Source: UBA4416 sp048498515
Lineage (GTDB): Bacteria; Bacteroidota; Bacteroidia; B-17B0; Aurantibacillaceae
Direction: 5' to 3'
DNA: 64,000 nt
Assembly (NCBI GenBank): GCA_048498515.1
Contig: JBEHXV010000010.1
Span: forward strand, 1 to 64,000
Shown here: one piece after another, positions 9,416 to 18,808 of the stretch
Position numbering within the stretch: position 1 is the first letter of the stretch
Layout: each line of letters opens with the position of its first letter
The notes under the pieces: model-generated
Seen by the model: the letters and a program-made list of their open reading frames with translations, nothing else
Database searches by the model: none
Told to the model about the DNA's origin: nothing
Made by a program: the position numbers and the translations under genes

Positions 9416-10069
9416 TTATTTCTCTGCAACCTTCTTTACAGTTTCTTGCGTCATTGTAGTTTCTGCTTTTGCAGTGGTATCGGTTGCTGCCGCTTTAGGG
9501 CCTTGTAATTTTTGCACGTAATAAACCAGTTTCCAGCGTTCTTCCTGGGTTAAGATCCTTGCATGGTTACCCATTAAGCCTTTTCCGTAAGTAATGGAAT
9601 GGAAGATCTTTCCTTCAGGTAAATTCTTTAACGGGCCGCTGTATGATGGAGGAGCTCCTGGTAATTTTAAACCTACTTTTCCATCACCTTGTCCGGTAGC
9701 ACCATGACAGTGTACACAAAACTTACCATATAATACTTCACCTTCTTTTTCAACCGCTTCAGAGTAAGCAATCGGATTTTTTAAATATAATCCTGCCTGC
9801 TCATATCCTTCCGGTGTTTCAGGATAAACATATGGCATATATCCTCTTGCAATCGTTCCTTTTACAGGCATCATGGCATTGTATAAAGTATCGCCGTTCA
9901 CAACATGGATTCCGTAGTATTCAACAGATGGGGAGCGGTACATATCGGGCATGAATTCAAAACCCGGACTGTTCACGTCTTTTTTACCACATGATGTAAA
10001 ACCCGCAACCAACATAACTGCAAACGTTCCGCAAGCTACCAGTTTAAGATTTTTGTATGATAAGTTCAT
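9416..10069 (-). CDS. actE: Alternative complex III monoheme cytochrome ActE, lipoprotein
   Basis: The 217-residue protein starts with a lipoprotein signal (lipobox GFTSC, modified Cys at 27). It then carries one class I cytochrome c domain with a CVHCH heme motif and a probable axial Met in GLMGNH. ActE is the periplasmic-side monoheme subunit that passes electrons out of the Act complex. The C-terminal tail is rich in Thr, Ala and Lys. The gene is 18 bases after actD and 39 before actF. Confidence 0.93.
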   Translation of the reverse strand: MNLSYKNLKLVACGTFAVMLVAGFTSCGKKDVNSPGFEFMPDMYRSPSVEYYGIHVVNGDTLYNAMMPVKGTIARGYMPYVYPETPEGYEQAGLYLKNPIAYSEAVEKEGEVLYGKFCVHCHGATGQGDGKVGLKLPGAPPSYSGPLKNLPEGKIFHSITYGKGLMGNHARILTQEERWKLVYYVQKLQGPKAAATDTTAKAETTMTQETVKKVAEK

Positions 10070-10087
10070 ATCTTTGTGTTTATCTAA

Positions 10088-10636
10088 TTAATATTTTGGT
10101 TCGATTGTAATAGTTCCTTTGTAGTTGATCTCTTCGGCACCATTAGCTTTTAATATTTCATCCGCTTTTCTCGACTGCTCATCGTTCAGCTCTAAATAGA
10201 TCATGAATTTATCGTCAGTCGTACGTGGATCCGGATTTTTCGGACGGGCGCCCGGTACCAACATGCAACGTAACAAATACGTTAAAGCCATACCGTGAGC
10301 CGCGCAAAATACAGTTGCCTCAAAAGTAATAGGAATAAAGGCGGGGATATTGAAATAATATGCCCAGTTTGGTTTACCACCAATATCATTCGGCCAATCG
10401 TGAACCATCATGTACCACATCATCAATGTAGCTAACGACATTCCGGTGATACCATAAATGAATGAACAGATTGCCAAACGTGTGCGCGGTACACCAACTA
10501 CAGGATCAATACCATGAACCGGGAAAGGTGTAAACACATCTTTAATACGAATTCCATCCGCACGCAATTTCTTGCAAGCCTCCATCAAAGGAACCTCATC
10601 AGAAAAAATGCCGTGTATAATTTGTTTAGTTGCCAT
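10088..10636 (-). CDS. actD: Alternative complex III subunit ActD (DUF3341)
   Basis: The 182-residue protein has an N-terminal alpha/beta part (residues 1-55, with FSDEVPLMEACKKLR), two membrane helices (about 57-80 and 96-125) and a C-terminal tail. This matches DUF3341/ActD, which packs against the ActC/ActF core. It has no cofactor motif. It lies 105 bases after actC, the widest gap in the operon, and 18 before actE. Confidence 0.92.
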   Translation of the reverse strand: MATKQIIHGIFSDEVPLMEACKKLRADGIRIKDVFTPFPVHGIDPVVGVPRTRLAICSFIYGITGMSLATLMMWYMMVHDWPNDIGGKPNWAYYFNIPAFIPITFEATVFCAAHGMALTYLLRCMLVPGARPKNPDPRTTDDKFMIYLELNDEQSRKADEILKANGAEEINYKGTITIEPKY

Positions 10637-10741
10637 ATTTTTTAAGTTTTTAGTGTTGAGTCTGGTTTCTTGTTATCAAACACTTTACTCTTTTTATTTC
10701 AGTTTACTTATTAATTTTTACAACGTTGATCTGTCAACTTT

Positions 10742-12136
10742 TTAATGATGATCGTGTTCGTGCGCAGCAGCCAGCTTTTTATGCTCTTCGCCCGATGCTT
10801 TTAAAATTGATTTTAACTCGGCCTGTGCAATTACCGGGAATGTTCTTGAATACAATAAGAATAACACGAAGAACATACCGATGGTTCCTACGAAGATACC
10901 CACATCAACAAATGATGGTGTATAGGTATTCCAGGTAGATGGTAAGTAAGTACGGCATAATGTAGGAACGATAATTACGAAACGCTCGAACCACATACCA
11001 ATGTTAATCACAATAGAGATAACGAATGTAAACACCAAGCTTGTACGCAATTTCTTGAACCAGAATAATTGCGGCGAGAAAACGTTGCAACTCATCATGA
11101 TCCAGTACGACCAGGCTAAAGGACCAGTAGCCCTGTTTAAGAACGCGTATTGTTCCCATTCAACACCCGAATACCAGGCTACGAATAACTCGGTTAAGTA
11201 AGCTACCCCTACAATGGATCCTGTTACAATGATTACGATGTTCATGTACTCCACGTGTTTCACCGTTAAGTACGCTTCTAATTTATATACTTTACGAACG
11301 ATCAACATTAAGGTCAATACCATGGCGAATCCTGAGAATACCGCACCCGATACGAAGTATGGAGGGAAGATGGTGGTGTGCCAGCCCGGAACTACCGATG
11401 TGGCAAAGTCAAAGGATACAATGGAGTGTACGGAGAATACGAGTGGAGTTGATAAACCGGCTAATACTAAAGATACCTCTTCGAAACGGCTCCAGTGGCG
11501 GGCGCTACCGCCCCAACCAAAAGATAACAGGGTGTACGCTGTTTTCATACGTGGTTTAATCACCCTGTCACGGATCATAGCGAAATCAGGAATTAAACCA
11601 ATGTACCAGAATACGATGGATACCGATGCGTAAGTTGATACCGCAAACACGTCCCATAATAACGGTGAGTTAAAGTTTGGCCATAAGGAGCCGAACTGGT
11701 TTGGTAAAGGGAATAGCATGTAATCTAACCAAGGACGACCTGTGTGTAAGGTTACGAAGATAGCCGCGCACAATACCGCGAAGATCGTCATAGCCTCAGC
11801 CGAACGGTTAATGGCCATACGCCATTTTTGACGGAACAATAACAATACCGCAGAGATCAATGTACCGGCGTGACCGATACCGATCCACCAAACGAAGTTG
11901 GTAATATCCCATGCCCAATCTACCCCGTTATTAGAACCCCAGGCTCCAACACCAACGCCAATTGTGTATGACAAACATCCAATACCCCACATAAAAGCCA
12001 GCGAAGCAATAGTAAATAATACATACCATGTTCTGCTTGCCTTACCTTCTATGGGCGCAATAATATCATCGGAGATGTTTCGGTACGTTTTAGTGCCGAT
12101 AATCAATGGTTCCCTTATCTGTGATTCTGCGTGCAT
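10742..12136 (-). CDS. actC: Alternative complex III NrfD-like quinol-binding subunit ActC
   Basis: The 464-residue integral membrane protein has about ten helices and belongs to the NrfD/PsrC family. In the complex it sits under ActB and provides the quinol site. It is longer than ActF and comes directly after actB (48 bases), as in all known act clusters. The C-terminus ends in a His-rich stretch (HKKLAAAHEHDHH). A small perfect hairpin (GTTGA-TCTG-TCAAC, 10725-10738) lies just past the stop codon in the gap before actD. It lacks a T-run, so it may be a processing or stability element and not a terminator. Confidence 0.94.
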   Translation of the reverse strand: MHAESQIREPLIIGTKTYRNISDDIIAPIEGKASRTWYVLFTIASLAFMWGIGCLSYTIGVGVGAWGSNNGVDWAWDITNFVWWIGIGHAGTLISAVLLLFRQKWRMAINRSAEAMTIFAVLCAAIFVTLHTGRPWLDYMLFPLPNQFGSLWPNFNSPLLWDVFAVSTYASVSIVFWYIGLIPDFAMIRDRVIKPRMKTAYTLLSFGWGGSARHWSRFEEVSLVLAGLSTPLVFSVHSIVSFDFATSVVPGWHTTIFPPYFVSGAVFSGFAMVLTLMLIVRKVYKLEAYLTVKHVEYMNIVIIVTGSIVGVAYLTELFVAWYSGVEWEQYAFLNRATGPLAWSYWIMMSCNVFSPQLFWFKKLRTSLVFTFVISIVINIGMWFERFVIIVPTLCRTYLPSTWNTYTPSFVDVGIFVGTIGMFFVLFLLYSRTFPVIAQAELKSILKASGEEHKKLAAAHEHDHH

Positions 12137-12184
12137 ATTATTTTAATTCAGAATTTATAATTTAATTTTTTATTAACTTTTTAA

Positions 12185-15100
12185 TTATGCGTGATGTTCT
12201 TCTTTGTGACCTTCCGCTTTTTCTTCGTGATGAGCAGCGCCATGCTCGGCATGGTTATGAATCGCTTCATCCTGGTTCCTTACTTTTAATAAGTAAGATA
12301 CAGTAGGTTTGATGCCGATCTCTTCAAGCAAAAGGAAGTTTTTGTCATCTGCCCTCCATGCGTTTACCTGTGATTTTTCATCGTTCAGGTCACCGAACAT
12401 GATGGCGTTTGTAGGACATGCTTGCTGACAAGCCGTTTTAACCGAGCCGTCAACCATTGGCATTTTAGCCGCTTTAGCAACCAGCTTACCAGCCTGTACA
12501 CGTTGAACGCACATTGAGCATTTTTCCATAACCCCACGTGCACGAACCACTACATCAGGGTTCAACACCATGCGGCCCAAATCGCTTTGTGCTGGGTTAA
12601 TATCTGTAAAATCAGGATTTTCGTTGTAGTTAAACCAGTTGAAACGACGCACTTTGAAAGGACAGTTGTTAGCGCAGTAACGGGTACCTATGCAACGGTT
12701 GTAGGTCATCATGTTCAATCCTTCTGTACTGTGTGATGTTGCCAATACCGGGCAAACTGTTTCGCAAGGCGCGTGGTTACAGTGTTGGCACATCATCGGT
12801 TGGAAAGTTACTTTCGGGTTAGCCGAAGGATTTTCCATGTCGATGTACATTTTTTTAGTTTCTAATAAACCATGCGCGTTAGCCGATTCTTTGGTCACAT
12901 CGGAGCTGTAGTAGCGGTCAATCCTTAACCACTCCATGCTACGTGTTTTACCAACTTCTTCTTTACCTACAACGGCAATATTATTTTCTACCTGGCATGA
13001 TACTACGCAGGCCGCACAACCAATACAAGAAGTCATATCAATGGTTAATCCCCATTTATGGTTCATGCGTGGATGCGCATCCCACAAATCAACATCGTTG
13101 ATTGGTAACTTACCGCCACCATGAGCTGCCAAAGTAGTTGCAGGGTTCCAAACCTCTTTTGGTTTATCTTTGTATTCTTTTAAGGATACTTCGCGTAAAA
13201 TTTGCTCTTCGCGGCCCATGATCGTATGCTGGATCTGAGTAGCGGCAAAACGGTGTGTACCAACCTGGCTTCCAACAGCAGCTGTATAAGCGACATTCTG
13301 GATGGTATCATTGATAACCGATACCAATTGGAAAGCGTTAACACCAACACCTGAAGCTACTTTTAAATTCTCCAGAGTGCGGCCATAACCTAAGGCTAAA
13401 CCAATGGTACCCGGAGCCTGGCCTGGTTGAGGGTAAACAGGAACATTTATTTTAACACCACCTACCGTCAGCTCAACAATGGAGCCGTCAATATCCTGGC
13501 GCAGCATTTCGTTCAGTTTTAATGCCTGAACATCCAAAGGCGACATGGTAATGTAGTTGTCCCATGTTACTTTTGATACCGGATCAGGTAATTCCTGCAA
13601 CCAAGGATTGTTGCTTTGGTTACCATTACCCATTGAAATTTTTTCGTAAATCACCAATTCAAAGGTTCCGCCTTTAGCAGACGTAGCCATTGAAGCGGCT
13701 TTATTGTAATCAGCTGTAGGAAGTGTGGTTGTTTCGGCAACCGGAGCTGCAACTGTTGCATGGTGCGCAGGTGCAACAACTTTTGTTGTATCAGCTGCCA
13801 ATTCGCTTACTACTGCCGCAACACCAGTCATAACCGGCTTACCGGCCGAGTCAAGTACTACCGGAGCAACAGGAACTTCTTTGTAAACCGATACTTTTAA
13901 TACACCATCGTGTAAAGTATGCGCCCAGAAAGAAGCGAAATCTAAATATTTACCTTGTTGAGGGAAAATATGATTGTTCCAGTAACCTTGCAGGTACGAT
14001 AAGTAATCGGTTTTAACACCTGCCCATTTTAATAAAGTATCCTGTGCCTGGCGTGTCCCCTCATAACGAGGCGCCGCGAAGATAGGGTTGATGGTTGGCT
14101 GTTGTAATGAATAGTGGCCATGTTTAGGATTTGCATCACCCCATGACTCTAAGAAGTTATGGTCAGGGCAAACATAATCAGCCATAGCAGCTGTTTCGTC
14201 AAGCACCTGTGCAAAAGAAACTTTAGTAGCCACTTTTTTATACGCCGCTGCAAAGTTTAAAGAACCAGGAGCGGTATAAACAGGGTTACAGTTATACGTA
14301 ATTAAGGTACTTACTTTACCTGCATTTAAATCCGCTACCAAATCAATGAATTCTTTATCGTCGGCTTGTTTTAATTTAAAATAGTTGTTGTTATCTACAG
14401 TAGTACCGTAGTTATCCAACATTTTATTGATACCTGCCACTAAGGTTTGGCAATGCTCATCGTTTGAACCACAAACAACTAACGAGTTTCCTTTGTTGGC
14501 TATTAATTCTTTTGCTGCTTTTTCAAGGCCTTTAGTGGCTTCGGCGCTGGCTAATTTAGCGTCAGCCGAAACTTTTGAATTTCCGGTGGCTCCTGCTACT
14601 TCGTTGTATAAGGCAACCAGTACTTTTCCAAACTCCGAAGGTTTCACCATATAACGGTAATCGGCATTAGACCCCGTTAAGGATAAATTGGCCTCGAACT
14701 GGAAATGGCGGCTCATGTCCGTGTTCTCACGGTTAACTTTACGGCCTTTTGAATACTGTGATGCAAATTCAATCGGGTTTAACCAGGTTCCTAAGAAATC
14801 GCAACCTACTCCGATGATTGTTTTTGCTTTAGAGAAATCGTATGAAGAAATAACGGATTTACCGAATACATTTTTATTAGCTGCTTTTAATGCCGCGTAA
14901 GAAATGGCGTCGTAAGTAACGTGTTTGGCACCCGGGTGTTTTGCCAAGAACTCGGCAATAACCGCAGTAGTTGAAGGGCTGATGATGGTAGAGCTAAGAA
15001 TAACCGTTGTACCGGTTAAAGCTTTTGCAACGGCTTCGTCTACATTTTTCCAGGTAGTAGGGTTTCCTTTAGCCAAAGGTCCGTTTAAACGGGCACCATC

Positions 15101-15532
15101 ATATAAACTTAATACTGAAGCCTGGGTACGGGCAGATGAAGCGCCATTGGTAATCTTTGACATTTCATTTCCAACAACCATGATCGGACGACCTTCCCTG
15201 GTTTTAACCAAAACAGAAGAATAGTCATGTCCGTCGTAAAAAGTAGAGGCGTACCAGTTTGCAATACCAGGAGTAACTTCTTCAGGTTTTACAACATAAG
15301 GAATAGCTTTGTTTACAGGAGTTTCGCAGGCTGCCAGGGCAACTGCTGCGGTAGAGAAACCCATTACTTTTAAAAAGTCGCGACGGCTGGTTCCTTTTTC
15401 CTCAACTTCATTTCCTGCAAGGAAATCACCGATAGGTAACGGATCAGCAAACTCGTTCTTTTTGCTTTGTGTAAATTCAGGACTGTCTGTTAATTCAGGT
15501 AATCCTTTCCAGTATTTTTTTGACATAGTCAT
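12185..15532 (-). CDS. actB: Alternative complex III iron-sulfur subunit ActB
   Basis: The 1115-residue fusion has an N-terminal Tat-like signal (SRRDFLKVMGFSTAAVALAAC), a molybdopterin-oxidoreductase-like domain (to about residue 750) and a NrfC-like ferredoxin domain near 800-1050. Fifteen cluster cysteines can be counted: CIGCAACVVSC, CQHCNHAPCETVC, CIGTRYCANNC and CSMC...CQQAC. The Thr in CIGTRYC replaces a Cys, which fits three [4Fe-4S] and one [3Fe-4S] cluster. A low-complexity Ala/Pro/Val/Thr linker (about residues 580-630) interrupts the first domain. The C-terminus is very rich in His and Glu. In this family the Mo-like domain holds no molybdenum. Gap to actA is 34 bases. Confidence 0.95.
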   Translation of the reverse strand: MTMSKKYWKGLPELTDSPEFTQSKKNEFADPLPIGDFLAGNEVEEKGTSRRDFLKVMGFSTAAVALAACETPVNKAIPYVVKPEEVTPGIANWYASTFYDGHDYSSVLVKTREGRPIMVVGNEMSKITNGASSARTQASVLSLYDGARLNGPLAKGNPTTWKNVDEAVAKALTGTTVILSSTIISPSTTAVIAEFLAKHPGAKHVTYDAISYAALKAANKNVFGKSVISSYDFSKAKTIIGVGCDFLGTWLNPIEFASQYSKGRKVNRENTDMSRHFQFEANLSLTGSNADYRYMVKPSEFGKVLVALYNEVAGATGNSKVSADAKLASAEATKGLEKAAKELIANKGNSLVVCGSNDEHCQTLVAGINKMLDNYGTTVDNNNYFKLKQADDKEFIDLVADLNAGKVSTLITYNCNPVYTAPGSLNFAAAYKKVATKVSFAQVLDETAAMADYVCPDHNFLESWGDANPKHGHYSLQQPTINPIFAAPRYEGTRQAQDTLLKWAGVKTDYLSYLQGYWNNHIFPQQGKYLDFASFWAHTLHDGVLKVSVYKEVPVAPVVLDSAGKPVMTGVAAVVSELAADTTKVVAPAHHATVAAPVAETTTLPTADYNKAASMATSAKGGTFELVIYEKISMGNGNQSNNPWLQELPDPVSKVTWDNYITMSPLDVQALKLNEMLRQDIDGSIVELTVGGVKINVPVYPQPGQAPGTIGLALGYGRTLENLKVASGVGVNAFQLVSVINDTIQNVAYTAAVGSQVGTHRFAATQIQHTIMGREEQILREVSLKEYKDKPKEVWNPATTLAAHGGGKLPINDVDLWDAHPRMNHKWGLTIDMTSCIGCAACVVSCQVENNIAVVGKEEVGKTRSMEWLRIDRYYSSDVTKESANAHGLLETKKMYIDMENPSANPKVTFQPMMCQHCNHAPCETVCPVLATSHSTEGLNMMTYNRCIGTRYCANNCPFKVRRFNWFNYNENPDFTDINPAQSDLGRMVLNPDVVVRARGVMEKCSMCVQRVQAGKLVAKAAKMPMVDGSVKTACQQACPTNAIMFGDLNDEKSQVNAWRADDKNFLLLEEIGIKPTVSYLLKVRNQDEAIHNHAEHGAAHHEEKAEGHKEEHHA

Positions 15533-15566
15533 CTGTGATATTTCTTTTATTACCGGTTTCTAAATA

Positions 15567-16850
15567 CTAATAGTGACATTTTGCACATTCAAGTCCGCCG
15601 ATCTTGTCAACCGTAAACTTAACATCATACTGTCCTTTATATTTTTCTTTTAAAGCTTTGTGCAAGCGGTCGTAGTATGGATTTCCTTCCATGGCTACTT
15701 CCGTTTTGCGGTGGCATTCAATACACCATTTCATGGTTAACGGCGCTTTTTGCTCCGCTACCGTCATTTTCTTCAGATCGCCATGGCAGGTAGCACACTC
15801 TTGTTTACCAACTACAACGTGCTGTGAGTGATTAAAGTAAACGTGGTCAGGCAGGTTGTGAACTTTGATCCATTTGATTGGGTTCTGAGGCCCATCGTAA
15901 GTTCCTTTTTTAGCATTAAAACCTGCTGCTGCGTAAATTTTAGCAATTTCTTTTTCGCCGGTTACAGCGCCTGTGCTGATCCCTTTGTGACAGTTCATAC
16001 ACACATTCACCGTTGGGATACCCGCGTGACGTGATTTTTCAACCGAGTTGTGGCAGTACTGGCAAGCGATCTCATTATCGCCGGCGTGAATTTTATGAGA
16101 GAATTTAATTGGTTGCTCAGGTTTGTAACCTTTTTGTGTTTCCCAATCGTAGTATACACCCAGGTCAAAGCAGGCATTCCAGCATGATTTCATTCCTATG
16201 CACATAATGATGATAGCGAACACACCAACTAAACGGCGGTTACCGCTGATCCAGTGTTTTACTTCCTCGCCAAAGGTCATATCCGGATTCTCAGGTTTTC
16301 CTTCGTTGCGGTTGTAAGAGTTTTGTAAAGAGTGACGAACGCTGCGTAAAGCGCCAATGATGAGGGCTAAGATAACGATGCCACCTAATAATAAATACAA
16401 TGGGTCAATTCCGCCTGTTGCTTCTGCCGATGCCACATCGCCACCGCCGGCTGTTGTTGCACCGGTTGTTGTACCCGGAGGAGGAGGAGGATTTTTAACG
16501 TAGGCTAAAACCGCGTCCACATCAGCATCAGTTAACTGGCCTTCAAAAACAGTCATGGCAGCTTTGCCATTCTCGTTATAAATCTTGTTAGCGTAAGCAT
16601 CGCCCGATTTGATCAGCTTTTCGTTGTTCATGACCCATTTGTGCAACCAGTCGCCTTTCGGAGCACGGTCGAACACACCAGCTAAACCAGGGCCTGTTAG
16701 CTTCTGGTCGGTAAGGGTATGGCAAACTGCACAGTTTTGCTTAAAAATTTTGGCTCCATCCTGCGCTTTTAATCCAAAGGAAAAAGCAAAAAACAGGAAA
16801 ACCGCGCCAAACAGGGATTTTAAAGAGAAATGAGACATATGATTATGCAT
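15567..16850 (-). CDS. actA: Alternative complex III multiheme cytochrome ActA (six heme motifs)
   Basis: The protein has six CxxCH motifs. The first (CAVCH) lies in an N-terminal class I cytochrome c domain. The other five (CQYCH, CMNCH, CATCH, CIECH, CAKCH) lie in a C-terminal cytochrome c7/c3-like domain. They are separated by a Gly/Thr/Pro-rich linker and hydrophobic segments (about 165-185 and 225-245 from the longest start). The frame opens at 16895, but the signal peptide begins at the ATG at 16850 or 16838, so 16850 is used. The five-heme part matches ActA as described in Rhodothermus and Flavobacterium; the extra N-terminal heme domain makes a hexaheme subunit. It is the first gene of the operon. 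Confidence 0.92.
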   Translation of the reverse strand: MHNHMSHFSLKSLFGAVFLFFAFSFGLKAQDGAKIFKQNCAVCHTLTDQKLTGPGLAGVFDRAPKGDWLHKWVMNNEKLIKSGDAYANKIYNENGKAAMTVFEGQLTDADVDAVLAYVKNPPPPPGTTTGATTAGGGDVASAEATGGIDPLYLLLGGIVILALIIGALRSVRHSLQNSYNRNEGKPENPDMTFGEEVKHWISGNRRLVGVFAIIIMCIGMKSCWNACFDLGVYYDWETQKGYKPEQPIKFSHKIHAGDNEIACQYCHNSVEKSRHAGIPTVNVCMNCHKGISTGAVTGEKEIAKIYAAAGFNAKKGTYDGPQNPIKWIKVHNLPDHVYFNHSQHVVVGKQECATCHGDLKKMTVAEQKAPLTMKWCIECHRKTEVAMEGNPYYDRLHKALKEKYKGQYDVKFTVDKIGGLECAKCHY

Positions 16851-17111
16851 AGATTTGTATCTAAGTTTTTGTGTGGTATGGCACCTTAATGACATTATAA
16901 TGACAAAAATTTCCGCACAAAAATAACAGAATGTTATATAACTAGGTAGTAAATTTTAGATTTTATTAACACATCTGTTAATTTATAATAATTCTAAATA
17001 AGAGATGAAAAACAGAGGGAAAGCCTATCCTAAATGGTTTTGGACGATACGAGATTTTGAGTGGATAAAAGTAGTTTTTTTAAAGATAAACCTAAAAAAA
17101 TAGCCCGCAAA

Positions 17112-17567
17112 TCAGTCTTCCCAATAATCAATAATCAATCCATCGGAAGGGCTAATGCCAATAGATCTTTTCTCTATTCCAAAACTAATAATCAACGCGT
17201 CGTTCAAAAACTGTTCGTCTTCCCTGCTTAATTCAATGGCATCAATGGTTCCACCTATCACATCGGTCCACATTTTAGTAGTGGAAGCGTCAATCGGGAT
17301 CATTTTGATCTTATCGCCAAATTCCTGTTTCAGGGCATTTTTTTCCTCTTCAAAATTAAAGTCGTTCAATACATCAATGCCCGTACTTTCTTCGTTACAG
17401 GTAATTACCAATGAGGTTTCGTCGGTAAACAGCAGTTCCACATTATCAATAAGGTCAACCTGCGCATCGGGATTAAAGCGGTTTACCCAAAAATAAATAA
17501 CAACCTTTTTAAGTGTTTTGCCTTCGGCAGAGGTGAGGAGTTTTAGCTGATGATCGGTGAAATGCAT
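17112..17567 (-). CDS. Uncharacterised 151-residue protein
   Basis: The family is not recognised. The product is acidic, lacks a signal peptide and membrane segments, and reads as alternating strands and helices (LKKVVIYFWVNRF, VELLFTDETSLVITCNEES). It ends in the short motif IIDYWED. It may be a small cytoplasmic protein of the type that binds a partner or ligand through a beta-sheet. It lies alone between the act operon and the ACMSD gene, all on the minus strand, with a palindromic repeat upstream. Confidence 0.7.
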   Translation of the reverse strand: MHFTDHQLKLLTSAEGKTLKKVVIYFWVNRFNPDAQVDLIDNVELLFTDETSLVITCNEESTGIDVLNDFNFEEEKNALKQEFGDKIKMIPIDASTTKMWTDVIGGTIDAIELSREDEQFLNDALIISFGIEKRSIGISPSDGLIIDYWED

Positions 17568-17570
17568 AAT

Positions 17571-17642
17571 TAGCGATGAGTTATGAGTGATGAATTATGA
17601 GATGGGTTATAAATCATGAAACTCATAACTTATAACTCATCT
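17571..17642. repeat. Imperfect palindromic TTATGAGT-type intergenic repeat
   Basis: The gap between the 151-residue gene and the ACMSD gene consists of variants of GATGAGTTATGAGT followed by their reverse complements (CTCATAACTTATAACTCATC). It can fold into one long hairpin and could act as a terminator for the ACMSD gene. Confidence 0.6.
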
Positions 17643-17652
17643 CTCTTAACTT

Positions 17653-18642
17653 TTAAAGAGAAAGCCAGGCCTTAGCCGCTGTTCCCATAATGACTGTTTT
17701 TTCTGAATCGGAAAGCGGCGCTTCACGCACCAATGTTCCCGGAACTGCCTCGCCCAAAGGGAAAGGATAATCGGAGCCCTGCACCACTTTGTCAACCCCC
17801 ACCAGGTCAATAATGTATTGCAGCATTTTATGGTCGCACACATGCGAATCGACCCAAAATTTTCCCAGGTATTTTTTCGGGTTAAACTCATTATCAATGG
17901 CCACCAGGTCGGGGCGGCATTCCCAACCATGCTCAATGCGGCTAATGGTAGGCAAAAAAGAGCCACCACCATGCGCAAAACATACTTTCAGGTTCGGGTA
18001 TTTTTCGAAAATGCCTCCAAAGATCATAGAGCAAATGGCCCGGCTTATCTCTGCCGGCATACCTACCAGCCAGGGTAGCCAGTATTTGGTCATGTGCTCC
18101 TGCCCCATCATTTGCCAGGGGTGTACCAAAATGGCGGCATTCAATCGTTCGCAGGCTGCCCAAAAATCATGAAACTGCGGCTCGCCCAGGTTAATGTTGT
18201 TCACATTGCTGCCTATCTGTACGCCTTTAAAACCAAGCTTCATGCAACGTTCCAGTTCCCACACAGCCAATTGCGTATCCTGCATTGGTACTGTTGCCAG
18301 TCCAATAAATTTATCGGGGTATTTACTAACGGTCTGCGCGATGTCATCGTTCAAAAATTGCGAAATCTCCAGGCAATCGTTTGGTTTTGCATCGTAACTA
18401 AACATCACCGGGATGGTGCAAATGACCTGCATGTCGGCCTTGTGCTCCGCCATTTCCCTGATGCGTACTTCCGGATCCCAGCAGTTCTCTACGATCTCGC
18501 GAAAACGCTTATCGCCCTGCATCATCCAGGCACGGCCGGGCTGATGATGGTCGAGTTGTATAAAATTTCCATAACCGAATTTTTTAGTGAAATCGGGGAT
18601 GTGTTTTGGGATAATGTGAGTATGGGTATCGATGGTAAACAT
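17653..18642 (-). CDS. Aminocarboxymuconate-semialdehyde decarboxylase-like amidohydrolase
   Basis: The 329-residue TIM-barrel metalloenzyme belongs to the ACMSD branch of amidohydrolase family 2. It starts with the metal-binding motif DTHTHIIPKH. Later come the conserved LVHPW, FAHGGGSFLPTISRIEHG and QGSDYPFPLGE stretches, the last holding the catalytic Asp. ACMSD decarboxylates 2-amino-3-carboxymuconate 6-semialdehyde in tryptophan/kynurenine breakdown or in 2-nitrobenzoate pathways. No other kynurenine gene flanks it; the aminotransferase at 52366 is a distant possible partner. The length is normal for the family. Confidence 0.9.
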   Translation of the reverse strand: MFTIDTHTHIIPKHIPDFTKKFGYGNFIQLDHHQPGRAWMMQGDKRFREIVENCWDPEVRIREMAEHKADMQVICTIPVMFSYDAKPNDCLEISQFLNDDIAQTVSKYPDKFIGLATVPMQDTQLAVWELERCMKLGFKGVQIGSNVNNINLGEPQFHDFWAACERLNAAILVHPWQMMGQEHMTKYWLPWLVGMPAEISRAICSMIFGGIFEKYPNLKVCFAHGGGSFLPTISRIEHGWECRPDLVAIDNEFNPKKYLGKFWVDSHVCDHKMLQYIIDLVGVDKVVQGSDYPFPLGEAVPGTLVREAPLSDSEKTVIMGTAAKAWLSL

Positions 18643-18649
18643 ATATAAT

Positions 18650-18692
18650 TACGAATTTTTACGAATATACGAATGATTACGAATATGCGTTT
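18650..18692. repeat. Tandem TACGAAT repeats
   Basis: Four copies of TACGAAT with short variable spacers lie just upstream of the ACMSD start codon, within the divergent gap to the HD gene. The pattern could be a slipped low-complexity repeat or a protein-binding array. Confidence 0.5.
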
Positions 18693-18808
18693 AGCGTTGA
18701 TGGACAGGTTTGTGAAGCAATGTTGATATTATTTGCTCTATGGTGATAAGAAGAAATCAATAGCTGTAAAATAGTATTTAATTTTCGGTTCATTTTTATC
18801 AAAACACT

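Noticed and set aside
10725..10738. Hairpin after actC as an operon terminator
   Set aside because: It has a 5-bp stem and no T-run, and actD follows in the same direction as in all act operons.
11214..11633. 139-residue plus-strand frame inside actC
   Set aside because: It is antisense to a highly conserved membrane protein and has no family features.
18094..18648. 184-residue plus-strand frame over the ACMSD gene
   Set aside because: It is antisense to an unmistakable amidohydrolase and has no start context or homology signal.
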